NCBI GenBank assembly: GCA_029747585.1
Contig: JAPEVF010000499.1
Location: forward strand, 1-26,684
Direction: 5' to 3'
DNA from: Pleurotus djamor
Taxonomy: Eukaryota; Basidiomycota; Agaricomycetes; Agaricales; Pleurotaceae
Length of the DNA: 26,684 bases
Part shown: piece by piece, positions 1-9,580 of the stretch
How positions within the stretch are numbered: position 1 is the stretch's first letter
How the letters are laid out: the number at the start of each line of letters is the position of its first letter
Notes under the pieces: model-generated
The model's database searches: none
The model's input: only the letters and a program-made list of their open reading frames with translations
Told to the model about the DNA's origin: nothing
Position numbers and translations under genes: made by a program

Positions 1-2
1 AT

Positions 3-876
3 GATCTCGTCTCAGAAACCGAGAGAATTGGCATGGTGAAGTACCGGTGCCTCGAGAAAAGCCTTCGAGATGTTGTCTTTGTAGACACTCCCGGATTTGA
101 TCACGCTGGTGTGGATGGTCGTGTTCTAACCGACCGTAGCATCGTTGAGATGCTTTTAGACTGGATGAAGAAAACGTATGTCCTTTTCTATTTATGGTGG
201 CATGTCGCATTCATCACGACATTGGTTCAGCACGGGGCTGAAGATCAAGATCACCGCCATTCTCTACTTCCACCGCATATCGGATAATCGCATGGGAGCA
301 GCGCCGATACGACACTTGAGGATCCTGAGGAAGCTGTGCGGTGATGACGCGCTGAGACGCGTTATTCTTACAACAACGATGTGGGATCTGGAGGTTCCCT
401 CTACATGTTACCAGCGTGAAGAAGAGCTGAAGAGGGAACCAGACTTTTGGAAAACCACGCTCGACCACGGGGCTACAGTCGCTCGCCACCATCACACCGA
501 AGACTCTGCATGGAATATCATCGACAGCATCAACCGAGCCCATCATGGCGATTGGAAAGAAGAGCTTGAAGCCGAACTTGACAAGCTCCAGAGAGAAATT
601 GGATTGAAAGTAGTCAACCTTCGCCTCGCTGCCTACAACCTCAGGGACAAACTGGAGGAGATCAGAAGGGGNCACAGAGAAGGAGAAACGGAGAGCTATC
701 TGCAGAGGCGAAGGGAAGAGTATGAAGCATTGCGGAGGGATTACGAGCAAGAGTTCAATAACTTGGCCAAGCACAAGGCGAAGCCCGGGTTCTGCCTCAA
801 GCGCCTGTCATCAGTCAGACTGGGAGGGTTTGACATGAGCAGAACAGCGTCTCGCTCAAACTTTTATACGCCATGA
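3..876 (+). CDS. P-loop GTPase (AIG1-like G-domain protein), 5' end missing
   Basis: This is the 3' part of a GTP-binding protein; the frame is already open at the left edge, so the Walker A/G1 motif lies outside the window. Exons are 3-175 and 231-876, around a 55 bp intron (GTATGT...TTCAG). The splice joins the frames exactly, giving ...WMKKT-TGLKIKITAILYFHR. The motif VDTPGF (exon 1) is the G3/Walker B element. TTTMWD, about 50 residues into exon 2, sits where the G4 (N/T-K-x-D) element is expected. The last 90 residues are highly charged (repeated Glu/Arg) and look like a coiled coil. Standalone G-domain proteins with this ISDNRM signature are common in Agaricomycetes, usually of unknown function. 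The N at 672 lies in a codon (GGN) that keeps the frame. Family assignment is firm; the cellular role is unknown. Confidence 0.8.
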
Positions 877-1421
877 TGTACATATTTATTATGCGTCGAA
901 TAACACGACTGGACTGGCTCCAGTCTGCCGGAGCTAGGGACCTCCTGAGATTTAGGAGATTTAGGGACTGGTGCGTAAGGGGTGTGATTCACAGGGTCGG
1001 GTTGATCGCTTCGTCGGGCTGAACCCTGCCAGGTTCCACCTCAAATCCGTCAACCATTATGCTGCTATACAGGTCAGTTTCTTCATCTACAGTGTGGCCG
1101 CCCTTCTTTGACCTGGTATGCTCTTTAGGTATCGTATTTGCAAAGATAGCCCCATCCCAGGCTCTTCCCATCTTCTGATGTGATCGTTCGGTGATCGTTT
1201 CTACCTTGGATCAAGTAAAACGAGCAACAAGCCTTCCCAGCGAACGAATTTAGTATCTAAAACGTCTCTTACGGGACACTTTGGAAACGAGTTGTGGCCG
1301 AGTCGGCGTTGATGATCATACCGAACGACTCCCGATAATACGTGACTTCTCATCGGTGCGCTGAGCTCTCTTTTTCTCCTTGAAACCTTGTGCTGACCGA
1401 AGTTTCTCGTTTTCCTCCTCT
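877..1421. other. Intergenic region between GTPase and glutaminase genes
   Basis: This stretch holds the 3' flank of the GTPase gene and the promoter of the glutaminase gene. No clear TATA box was seen near 1422. A minus-strand ORF at 989-1171 (60 codons, starting MGRAWDGAIFANT and ending DEAINPTL) has protein-like composition and could be an exon remnant. It has no visible partner exon or recognised family, so it is not called as a gene. Confidence 0.4.
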
Positions 1422-4400
1422 ATGGTCTCTCTTANCATTCCTTATTTTTCTCTGCCAGACTTTATGCGCACTTGTACTCGCCCAATCGGGGCCTTCGAAT
1501 TGGACGACGACGCCGTTTAGTCCATCCGCTCTACCTCTCGCAGTTCGGTCCCCGTATCTCAACGTCTGGCTTCCCCAAGGCAATAACCCACAGGCCGTGT
1601 ATGGTGTTGAGAACCGCATCTGGGACTATAGCCAGGTGAGCCTGTTGACAGCTCCATTATCATGCATGACATTGACGTTGACGTTGGGTATAGTCTGTCC
1701 AATGGTACGCGAGCGCAGCTGTCGATGGCACAGAGTATCGACTGTTTTGTCCTTGGGCAACCGGGGAGAAGCTTCCAAGTCAGACTGCGGCAGAGTTCAC
1801 AGCTACTCGGACCTCCTTCCTACTCGAAGTTGGCGGTGTTCGGTTCAATATGTCTTTTCTTAGCCCCATCGAGGTACGCATACCAACTCCCTCTATGTGC
1901 ATCCTCAACTGAGATGAGGACACGGTTAGCCAACGGACATGAAGCTCCAGTCCCTACCCTTTGTCTATCTGTACATCACAGCCGAATCGATCGACGGGAA
2001 TTCACATAAGGTCCTCCTTTACTCTGATATCGAGCCCAGTCAGTTCCTGGAAGCAATCACGTTTTGATGCATCAGCTAAAATCATCACTTGCTTAGATAT
2101 CGTCGCTGGCGACGTCCACCAAACGGTGACTTGGGCTGTAGACGACACCACAGACTATGTCGTCCTGAGCACCCGTCTCCAACAGCAACGTCCGTTCGTC
2201 GAAAGTTTCACTCAAGCCCAGGATGGCGAAGCTCTCTATGCCTTTAAGAAGGTGGGGCATCTCTACTATTTTAACACGTTCGTATAATTGACACCGTGCG
2301 TATTAGGTTCCTGGACTCAAAACAGCTTACAAGATCTTCGGTTTCAATGATGTGCGAGGACGCATCTTTTCCACAGGGGGTACCAAACCATTGGATAACA
2401 CCGCCGAAACAGATTTTCGAGCGCCTGCTTCGTAAGTTCCTCATCTCCACCCTTATGTATCCTTGAACTCACCTCGTCATCGACCTTCAGTGGTGATAAC
2501 ACACCTGTCCTTGGAATCTCCCTCGATCTGGGCAACATCACCACCATAACCGAGCCCGCAGTTTGGACGTTGGGATTCTTCCGGAGCACCTCTATCCTCG
2601 CAAAAGCATCAGCAGGATCATCGTTGGAACAAAGAAGCGCGTACTTCAGATCGAGTATCGATGATCCAGTTTCGGCTGTGAGTTTCTTTTCACTGACTTT
2701 ACTCAACTAGTTGATTGATTTACTCACACTCATGATATTGATCCCAGGCGAAATTCGTGTTGGACGACTTCCCCAGGGCGCTGACGAGCGCCGATGCACT
2801 TGACAACAAGATCAAGCTCGCTGGGAGTGCTATCTCTCCGGAGTACGCAGGCTTGCTTGCGCTGAGCGCACGTCAAGCGATGAGTGCGATGGAGATCACC
2901 CTTCCCGAACCTGCTACACCGGGGGGATCATGGAATAAAGCTGACGTCAAGGCGTATATGAAGAACATCGGCGCAGGGACTGAGTTCGTCTTCTTCAATC
3001 CTCGCATGCCCGTTCGGCTGATTACTGATTCACTGATCAACTTTGTATATGTACTTTGTGCTTTGTGTTACATCAATAGGGTCAACGGAAACCCAACGAG
3101 TAGCGTCAACGACGTTGGCGTTTTGTACGCTTCCTTCCCGGTTTTTCTGTACCTCAATCCGGAGATTGGGAGGTATCTGTTGGCGCCGCTGCTTGAGTAC
3201 CAGGCGTCGAGCGATTTTGCTTTGTCGTACGCGGTGAGGCATCTCGGTGCGATTCAATCATTTAATCATCCACCTGTCGGTTGAGCTGATATGTGACTTT
3301 GTGGAATAGGCACCGTTTATCCGAACGCGATCGCTGATACGAGTAACAATGAACATCAATTCGGTGTGGATGGTGAGATAGATCTTCATTTCTCTGTCTC
3401 TCTTCCCGCTTCCCAGTTCACGGGAACTGATTTTTGTTTGTTTGGTCTTTGGTAGAATCGGCTAGTATGATCATCATGTCACTGGCGTACACGCTAGCTT
3501 CTGGTAACGCTTCCCTCATCAACGAGCATGTATGTTCGCCTTGTCTTGTTTTCAGTAATTTTCCTGTCTTGTCTTTTCTGATGCTTGTTGGGGTAGTATG
3601 ACCTCTTCAAACGATGGGGGACCTATCTCGAGGAGAATGCTATCACACCGAACAACCAGTACGTTCTCTCCGATCACCTTGCTTTCCTTTTATTTGGGTT
3701 TCCCTTTTCTAAAAAAGGATTGGTAACAGAGCTTCGGGGGATTTCAACGGCCAAACACCTGCCAACCAAACCAACCTTGCGTTGAAGGGGATCATAGCGA
3801 TTGGTGCGATGGCGAAGATGTCTGAGGTGGTGGGGAATAGAACGGATCAAGAACGGTTTAATGTGAGTACTCTTCCTACCACCACCACTTCCTCCTCCTC
3901 CTCCTCCTCCTCCTCCTCCTCGTCTTCATGTGGATGAGGAAGTTTTTGGCATAAAGGCACTAACTTCATATTGTGTATTGTGTGTTCAGTCTACTGCCCA
4001 AGATGCCATCACCCTCTGGCGCTCCCAGTCGATCTCCCCCTCTTCCTCCTCTGGTATAGCCGAAACCTACGGGAATCACTCAGGAGGAGGAGGAGGGTTG
4101 GTGTACAACCTCTACGCTGATAAGTTGTTGAGACTGGGGTTGGTACCCAAGGATGTCTATGATGTGTGTACGACTGCGTACCAGGCTGCATCGAGTGAGT
4201 GATCCTTCTAAATTTCTAAAATTGACTGAGAGGGCATGTTCGTTGAACTCATGAATTAGGTTCCTTCAAGTATGGGTTACCCATCTCTCCTTCATTCGCG
4301 CAGAACACTAGTACGAGTGCGTCGTTATTATACCTTCCCTGCTTAACCTCCCTTTATCGCCCAACTAATCCTCTCAACCCCTCCCCTCCCCCATTCCTAT

Positions 4401-4750
4401 TCCTATCCTTATTATAATCATAGGTTCGATGTTATTCGCCGCCTCCACCGCCACGAACCCCATCACGCGCGACGCCCTAGTCGCGCAAGTCCACGCGTAC
4501 GCGTCGAATAACATGAACAATGCCCCCTTTGCGTCGATGTACGACCCCTCTACGGGTATGAGTGCGAATGATAAGGGGGGTGGGTCGGGTCGTGCAAGGT
4601 CAGCGTGTACCAACCACAGTGCATTGTAATACCCAACCATTGTCCTAACCCTAACCTTACACTTTTCCAGCCCGGCACAAGGAGGGATTTTCGCGTTGTT
4701 AGCTCTTGAGTGGGTTCCTCGATTTACNTTTTTTCCCCCCTGTTTACTGA
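1422..4750 (+). CDS. gtaA-like: Secreted glutaminase, GtaA family (DUF5127/DUF4965/DUF1793 type)
   Basis: Predicted secreted enzyme hydrolysing L-glutamine to glutamate and ammonia, by family membership. I resolve 16 exons: 1422-1635, 1694-1873, 1930-2038, 2097-2251, 2307-2431, 2491-2677, 2748-2983, 3080-3246, 3310-3372, 3456-3529, 3597-3658, 3730-3862, 3990-4194, 4260-4316, 4424-4598 and 4671-4750. Skipping N bases 1435 and 4728, this totals 2220 nt and 739 aa. Family landmarks, in order: SPYLNVWLPQGN, WYASAAVDGTEYRLF, SFLSPIEPTDMKLQSLPF, VAGDVHQTVTWAVD, FPVFLYLNPEIGRYLLAPLL, EHYDLFKRWGTYLEENA, NLALKGIIAIGAMAKMSE, LVYNLYADKLLRLGLVP and PAQGGIFALLAL. With N1435 skipped, ATG 1422 opens a signal peptide (MVSLTFLIFLCQTLCALVLA). 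The least certain junctions are intron 2984-3079 (weak GTTCGT donor, but the only one in phase) and the C-terminal tail after LLAL. Confidence 0.88.
3891..3920 (+). repeat. (CCT)n microsatellite in a glutaminase intron
   Basis: About ten CCT/TCC units lie in the 127 bp intron 3863-3989. This intron is longer than its neighbours, which are mostly 54-83 bp. Confidence 0.9.
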
Positions 4751-4759
4751 GTTTCTATC

Positions 4760-4761
<2 letters not shown>

Positions 4762-4795
<34 letters not shown>

Positions 4796-4839
4796 GTCTC
4801 TCTCTCTCTCTCTCTCACACACACATACACACACACACC
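4762..4839 (+). repeat. (CT)n/(CA)n compound microsatellite
   Basis: A run of CT units, interrupted by TGTCTGTCTC, passes into CA units. It occupies most of the 146 bp between the glutaminase stop and the next ATG. It therefore lies directly upstream of the TATA box of the 4897 gene and may act as a pyrimidine-rich promoter element, which is common in fungi. Confidence 0.92.
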
Positions 4840-4847
4840 ATCCCTCT

Positions 4848-4855
4848 TATAAAAG
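4848..4855 (+). promoter_or_regulatory. TATA box of the 4897 gene
   Basis: TATAAAAG lies 42 bp before ATG 4897, just after the CT/CA repeat. Spacing fits a short 5' UTR. Confidence 0.6.
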
Positions 4856-4896
4856 GCAACAATAATCATACATACACACAATCCTGCTCCCCAAGA

Positions 4897-6783
4897 ATGG
4901 ACGATCACAGTCCCTTTGGCCCCCAGGACGATATGGCCGTGGATGACAGGTACAATGGCCTTGCTGGACTTGGTTCAGCTACAAGTTCAGCAAACCCAAC
5001 CCTGTCGCTCGAGGAAACCACCAGCAGGCATAGCCACTTGATTCTCGATACCCTGGAAACTTCGAACCACGATCTTCGCTCGAGTCCCCGACGAAATTCC
5101 ACACAACCACTTGAACTGATAGCACGTCGTATCGACAGAACAGGTAATGCTTTAGACAGAGCACAGCCGTCACACTGGTTAGCCTCCAGTGGGATCGATG
5201 AATCAAAGTCGGTATCATCCTCCTCTATGGTCCATGTATCGAGAAATCATTTTTTCACATCTAGACACGGGTTGCTCGCCGCCGAAGCCTCTTCTCAACC
5301 ACGATTGTGGTGCTCTTCCGATGCCTCGAAGAGGCTGGAAGAATGGACCCTCCCTGACTCAGGACCGGTGGAACGCACTGAAAACCTCCCTGCGCTCAAC
5401 CCGCAGGTGCGTGATCTTCCCTACGTCGCGACTTTCACTCTCTGAGTGTGTAGCTTCTGTGAACAGCATGCATCACCCGTCTTTTGGAATACCTTGTGGA
5501 ATACCTGGATGCATACAGTTAGGCGGGAGTCCAGTAGATTGGTCGATGCTCTCAGTCTATGGGCTCATTCGAGAACTAAGAGCTCTGACCTATATATCGA
5601 ACTCGGGAATCACATTACTGACGTGGTGGAAGCATTTAGCTCCCTCCACGTTGACATGAGGTATAATTGCCTTGACATACATTGCAAAAGGGCGCTAGTC
5701 TAACCTCGCCGTCCTTCTAGCCCTCTACGCGACGTGAAGGACGGGCTCCGTCAAGTCCTTGAAACTTGTCTCGCTCTCGACGCTGTTCCCGAAGATATCG
5801 AACTCTATCTCCCAGTAATCCGGGAAATGTTAACAAAAGTCATCCAAGTTGGGCAACCCGTGTATCATACATCTCAGCAAGCATTCGGCGTCGAGCGAAT
5901 AAATGTCATCATCCAAGCTAACAATACAGTCACTCCGAGCGGGATGCAGGTGTCGTCTTCGGAGGTCCTCTTGGACCTACCGGGCAATGGTTCGAGCACT
6001 TGTGAAAGTCGTGATCAGAGTGATGAAGCCCATTTCATCGTAAGTGACCCCCGTCAATGCGCAACTGAACCCTTATCTCCTTTGTATCACCGCATTCAGT
6101 GTATCCCATCTATCGATTCAATGCACCGCTCTGCCCGATCGCTTCTTCGGAATCTAGAAGAATGGGGCTACTGGAGGAATCTGATCAGTTACTCCTTTGT
6201 CCAGCTGGGAAACGAATACAATGGCATCATGGAAAATGAAGTAATGAGATCAGCTGATTTTGACGAAAGGTGCACCTCCCCTTCATCTTCGTGATTTCAA
6301 TGTTTTCATTAACTTACATATCCTCTCAGCAATCTATGCTCCAACCTTGAAGGTCTTCGCGCAGTTCTCCGAGTCTGTCTCGCTGAAGGTGCAATTCCAG
6401 AGAATATCAACAGTTACCTCCCCGATGTCCTGCGGATGACCACCAAACTTTCACAGGAGTTGGCTCAGATGCGTGCCGTCCTTAGCGTTCCAAAGAGAAA
6501 GAGGGGAATTATGCCCGATTTCTCCCCATCAACACCCTCACTCGACGACAATTTACCGACATTGTATGGGTGTCATTATGACATGTACATCGCTGGAGAT
6601 AGTCCTCGTCCAAAGATGATGAAGATGGGAAAGCCCCCATCGATAGGCTCACTCGACGACAATGTGCTGAAATTGCATGGGCGTCATGTACATTTAGTTG
6701 CAGGAAATGGTCGTCCGAGAATAAAACCTCGCCCGCCGCCTACCTTACAAACCGACGAGGTTCATGTAACACAAGCGAACTAA
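4897..6783 (+). CDS. Unrecognised basidiomycete protein with an internal two-exon duplication
   Basis: I do not recognise the family. Model: exons 4897-5406, 5467-5660, 5721-6039, 6100-6269 and 6330-6783, 1647 nt, 548 aa; all four introns are 60 bp. The Ser-rich first 170 residues show no domain and no signal peptide. Exons 2+3 and 4+5 are divergent copies of one module. Exon 2 ELGNHITDVVEAF matches exon 4 QLGNEYNGIMENE. Exon 3 GLRQVLETCLALDAVPEDIE, followed by LYLP, matches exon 5 GLRAVLRVCLAEGAIPENIN, followed by SYLP. Both second exons start after a phase-2 intron (AG|GT...AG|C). The C-terminus holds another pair, SLDDNLPTLYG and SLDDNVLKLHG, followed by RPKMMK and RPRIKP. The first exon is least certain: an alternative splice at 5144-5189 would switch to another frame through ...DRWNALKTSLRSTR. 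The helical modules suggest a protein-interaction role, which is inference only. Confidence 0.65.
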
Positions 6784-7306
6784 CCCACAGAAGAGGTGAA
6801 ATAGAATCATCACCGTAGTGTCTAGATAGTTGTAGAAGGATTCTGGATTGCCAGCGAAGTCAACCACCTATATAGAGTATTGGTTCCCGATGCTCTTGTG
6901 TTTACCATACGATTGCCATACGACCATACTAATTTGCCATACAATACGTAGGTTGGCCAGGGTATACTAAAGATGTCCGAGGGTCATCGGAGTGGCATCC
7001 ACTCTCTTCGACTGCTCTCGAATATTACAGCCTACATACTTTACCGCAGCCCGAGCCTCGTGGTTCCAGCAAGAGTTCAGGTATCCCAGCTGCTATTGAG
7101 CATGTGGAATCATGGTGGCATACTGGTGGACGGGCATGAAGGCGGCAGCGGGGGTATCCACTCTCACTCGATTTCAACGGTACTATCACCAGCGTGTTTG
7201 TGAGCCCACCGAGGAGGGTGGTTGGTATCGTTTTGAAGGGTGCCCATGGACAAGCGCGAACCCGATGAGAGTACGATATCAAACGCGTTAAGCAGCGTGA
7301 GGCAAT
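6784..7306. other. Gene-poor stretch
   Basis: No supported gene. Open frames here are short and without family features. At 6904-6950 the words CCATACGA/CCATACAA recur three or four times, a weak AT-rich direct repeat. Confidence 0.5.
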
Positions 7307-7915
7307 CTAGCGAACACCGCCAGGGATAGCCGTACTCGTCGAGTACGCGGCCATAGGAGGAAGNTGTGAGCTAAGTCCGTGAAAAGTTTGTGGGGGCTTC
7401 CGGGGTGGTACCAAATCGAGCAGAAATACATGGGTTCCTTCAGTGTACCAGTCGTCCTTTTCCTCCCGGTCTCTAGTCCTCTCCATCTCAAACGTGTTGC
7501 GGCCTCCGCCGTTAAGACTTGAAGGGCACAATGGAACGATATCCAGCTACAATGCGGTCGTTCGATAGCTGCAGAGCCGAAAATCTTCAAGAAGCAGGCA
7601 TCAAGGTTACGTTCAAATTCCTCCCCGAGGTTTCGTCCTTCTGAGGCCTTCTTGGACGTCGTAGGCGTCGCCGAACAGTTGTGTTGGTATGAATCGACTC
7701 CAACTGATTAGGGAAAGGTCTTGATAGTAAAGCAATTCGAGAGGCAAGGCGAAATGAACGTCCTGTCCTGGTTGAAGAGACGTAGAGGCGGCTAGCAGGT
7801 GGAAGGTCAAAAAAAAAAGTCAGTTCATACAAACCACTGAAGCACAAAGATGAGTAAACTCACATAGAACGGCCAGCCATGCGCATGACATTCCGCCTAG
7901 CCAAACGAAATACAT
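7307..7915 (-). pseudogene. Putative small secreted-protein gene with a broken 3' half
   Basis: ATG 7915 (reading left) starts MYFVWLGGMSCAWLAVL. A 72 bp intron follows (7792-7863, GTGAGT...CTAG, phase 1). Exon 2 continues SASTSLQPGQDVHFALPLEL and stops at TGA 7613, giving 76 aa that begin with a signal-peptide-like segment. Past that stop another frame reads like protein from about 7547 to 7307, through LDIVPLCPSSLNGGG, DREEKDDWYTEGTHVFLLDL and PPQTFHGLSS. One extra base near the CGGGGAGG run at about 7620 would join the parts through an AAC|GTAACC donor and a TGTAG acceptor. It is therefore either a short intact secreted protein or a longer gene broken by a frameshift or assembly error. N at 7364 lies in the second part. 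No family recognised. Confidence 0.35.
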
Positions 7916-8404
7916 ATCCTCTCCGGGAACAAAATCGAGCGAGAAATGGCCAAGGTCTTTATAGGTTCCTGGAGGGGCGCTGCCCAGGTGCTATGGGACC
8001 GATAGAGCTTTCGGGTCGGGCGAGCAGCGGATTGGACCAGTCTGAGAGAAAATGAGAGCCCGACTCATTGGTGGCATGTCGATGTCCCGCAGTGAGGATT
8101 CTGTAGTCGACAATGTCCCCGCGTAGCCTACAACCGAGCGCTTGCGTAAGCGCTGGCAGTTGATGACAGGGGCGGCCCTATGTATATGCCAGAGAGCACA
8201 CCTCCGGACGGAGCTGAAGCACGGACAGCGTCGCCATGCATCACAGAGTGCGGAGAGGTCCAGGAGAGCTGCAGAGCTGCTTCAGAGCTGCGGAGCTCAA
8301 CGTCCCGCTTGCCAGGACTTTCCAATCATGCAGACTGCACCCCACGCTCGACGAGGCACTCAGCCCATGTTCCTTAGACTATCTGTTTCTCTCGTTGTTG
8401 TTAT
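7916..8404. other. Intergenic stretch with a short inverted repeat
   Basis: No supported gene. At 8137-8154 a 7 bp inverted repeat (AGCGCTT, loop GCGT, AAGCGCT) could form a hairpin. The word AAGCGCTGGC recurs at about 12212. The GAGCTGC-rich stretch around 8250-8300 weakly resembles the far 3' flank of copy 4 near 13590, so the duplicated unit may extend this far. Confidence 0.4.
7957..7963 (-). promoter_or_regulatory. TATA box of the 7915 locus
   Basis: TATAAAG on the minus strand, about 42 bp upstream of ATG 7915. It supports the choice of that ATG as a genuine start. Confidence 0.45.
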
Positions 8405-8511
8405 AGAGATCAACTATTTAAATATTACAGATCCGCGTTTACAAATACATGAGACTGGGAGGGCAAAGCAAAAGGCAATGTTTGGTAGCGACACTCCACG
8501 CATGGAGCACG
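8405..8511 (-). repeat. Conserved 3' flank of array copy 1
   Basis: This stretch downstream of the copy 1 stop is similar to the flanks after copy 2 (11225-11332), copy 3 (12489-12595) and copy 4 (13680-13792). All share, in order on the plus strand, a (C/G)AA(C/T)GGTG- or ATTACAG-type block, an A-rich block with GGAGGAG(A/C)AAGCA, a GGTNACGACA block, and CATCAAGA or CGTCAAGA at the stop codon. It belongs to the duplicated unit and probably includes the 3' UTR. Confidence 0.6.
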
Positions 8512-9279
8512 TCAAGACTGAACGGGGGCAGCGACAGAGCGATGCTTGGTGTTGGCCTCGTGCACCCTCATCCACTCTTCGCTTTCTTCGGGACTCAACC
8601 AGCAAGCTGACATTTCGTTTCAGGCAAAGAACCGAAGATAGACTTTATAGCACACTCACATTTACGATGCCATTGCCAGCACAGCGGACTTAGGTGCCAC
8701 TGCGGCATTTCGCCGTTGAAGAGCGTGTTCGCCATCTCGTCGATGATTTTGTGAGGCCGAACGATACCATCGACGTTATCTCCAATGCATAGCGCCAGAT
8801 CCACGGTGTTGTTGGGGAGAAGGATTCCTGTCACGCGAATGCGGTCGTGCAATTCGGCGGGCACATTGAATCGTTTGACGACGCCTTTTGCCATGGAGAA
8901 TGCGGTAGACGAGATGACCTTTCCACCGACGCGTTTGGTTCGGCGGACGTTATCAGGGAACTTATCGAGGGCCATTTCAATTAGAGCTTGCTTGCCAATC
9001 GCCCAGCAGCAATAGAAGAGCGGCGGTAGGTGATGTTCGACTTGAGAGGAGCCTAGAAGGTATCGAGGAATGCTCCATATTGGGATTGGAGTCATTTTAC
9101 ACAATGTTTCGCGATCCTAGTAAGCCTGAAGGTGAGGCGTGAATCACAGCACGAAGACAAACAAGACTGACCTCGTCTTTGTAGCACTTGCCATCGGGCG
9201 GCGCGAAGCGTAGGTGCTTTGGGATCGGGATGTATTCCTCGTAGGATGAAGTGATGTATAGAGTCGTGCCGTGCGCCAT
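8512..9279 (-). CDS. Array copy 1: unrecognised 219-aa protein, intact
   Basis: First of four tandem paralogues. Exons in gene order: 9279-9172 (108 nt), 9116-8660 (457 nt), 8606-8512 (95 nt), giving 660 nt and 219 aa. Intron 1 is 55 bp (GTCAGT...CTAG), intron 2 is 53 bp (GTGAGT...TCAG). The start MAHGTTLYITSSYEEYIPIP aligns with MSHSTRIYITSS and MSYGTRIYITSS in copies 3 and 4. Conserved core blocks: TLCKMTPIPIW, EVEHHLPPLFYCCWA (here QVEHH), RVGGKV, NNTVDLALCIGDNVDGIVRP, LFNGEMPQWHLSPLCWQWHRK. The C-terminal exon gives SCWLSPEESEEWM and ends PVQS. There is no signal peptide or membrane segment, so it is probably intracellular. No known domain recognised. Unlike copies 3 and 4 it has a clear TATA box, and it shares its upstream region with the divergent gene at 9581. 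Confidence 0.75.
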
Positions 9280-9334
9280 AATCGTGGATTGAACGTCGAA
9301 GGATGAGGGCAAGCCACAATGGCCAGGGCTTGGT

Positions 9335-9342
9335 CTTTTATA
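9335..9342 (-). promoter_or_regulatory. TATA box of array copy 1
   Basis: TATAAAAG on the minus strand, 55 bp upstream of ATG 9279. Confidence 0.55.
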
Positions 9343-9358
9343 CGCAGCCTTGCAGGCC

Positions 9359-9364
9359 CACGTG
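9359..9364 (-). promoter_or_regulatory. CACGTG motif upstream of array copy 1
   Basis: CACGTG (E-box-type palindrome) followed on the plus strand by ATG, 80 bp upstream of the start codon. Equivalent sites precede copies 2, 3 and 4, where the motif extends to CACGTGATCG. E-boxes bind bHLH factors in fungi; which factor would act here is unknown. Confidence 0.45.
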
Positions 9365-9528
9365 ATGTTCATGTCAGGGTCGATCCAGTCATTCGCGCCA
9401 CTGGCCAGGGACGCCACCATTGTTCGACGCGAATGGCAATGGCACAAGTTGAACTCGCCATTGTCCTTGGTCTACACATGACTGCATGACTCGGAGATTG
9501 TCAAGTGGCCACGGTGACGCCTCAGCCG

Positions 9529-9536
9529 TATAAAAG
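9529..9536 (+). promoter_or_regulatory. TATA box of the 9581 gene
   Basis: TATAAAAG ends 44 bp before ATG 9581. Together with the minus-strand TATA at 9335-9342 it makes 9280-9580 a divergent promoter region of about 300 bp. Confidence 0.6.
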
Positions 9537-9580
9537 CACATTCCACTTGGGCTTGCCTGGATCACTTAGCCCCCCAAAAT

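Noticed and set aside
214..774. Long minus-strand open frame opposite the GTPase exon
   Set aside because: It is the antisense shadow of a clear G-domain coding exon and has no protein-like features.
4646..4660. CCTAACCCTAACC, resembling a telomere repeat
   Set aside because: Only about two units, inside a short intron; more likely chance or branch-point-like sequence.
4696..4896. Open frame running from the end of the glutaminase through the CT repeat into the next gene
   Set aside because: It would encode a Ser-Leu repeat and fuse two unrelated proteins. N4728 and the TATA box before 4897 argue for two genes.
8142..8693. Plus-strand open frame of 183 codons
   Set aside because: It runs antisense through the last exon and conserved 3' flank of array copy 1 and has no conserved counterpart opposite the other copies.
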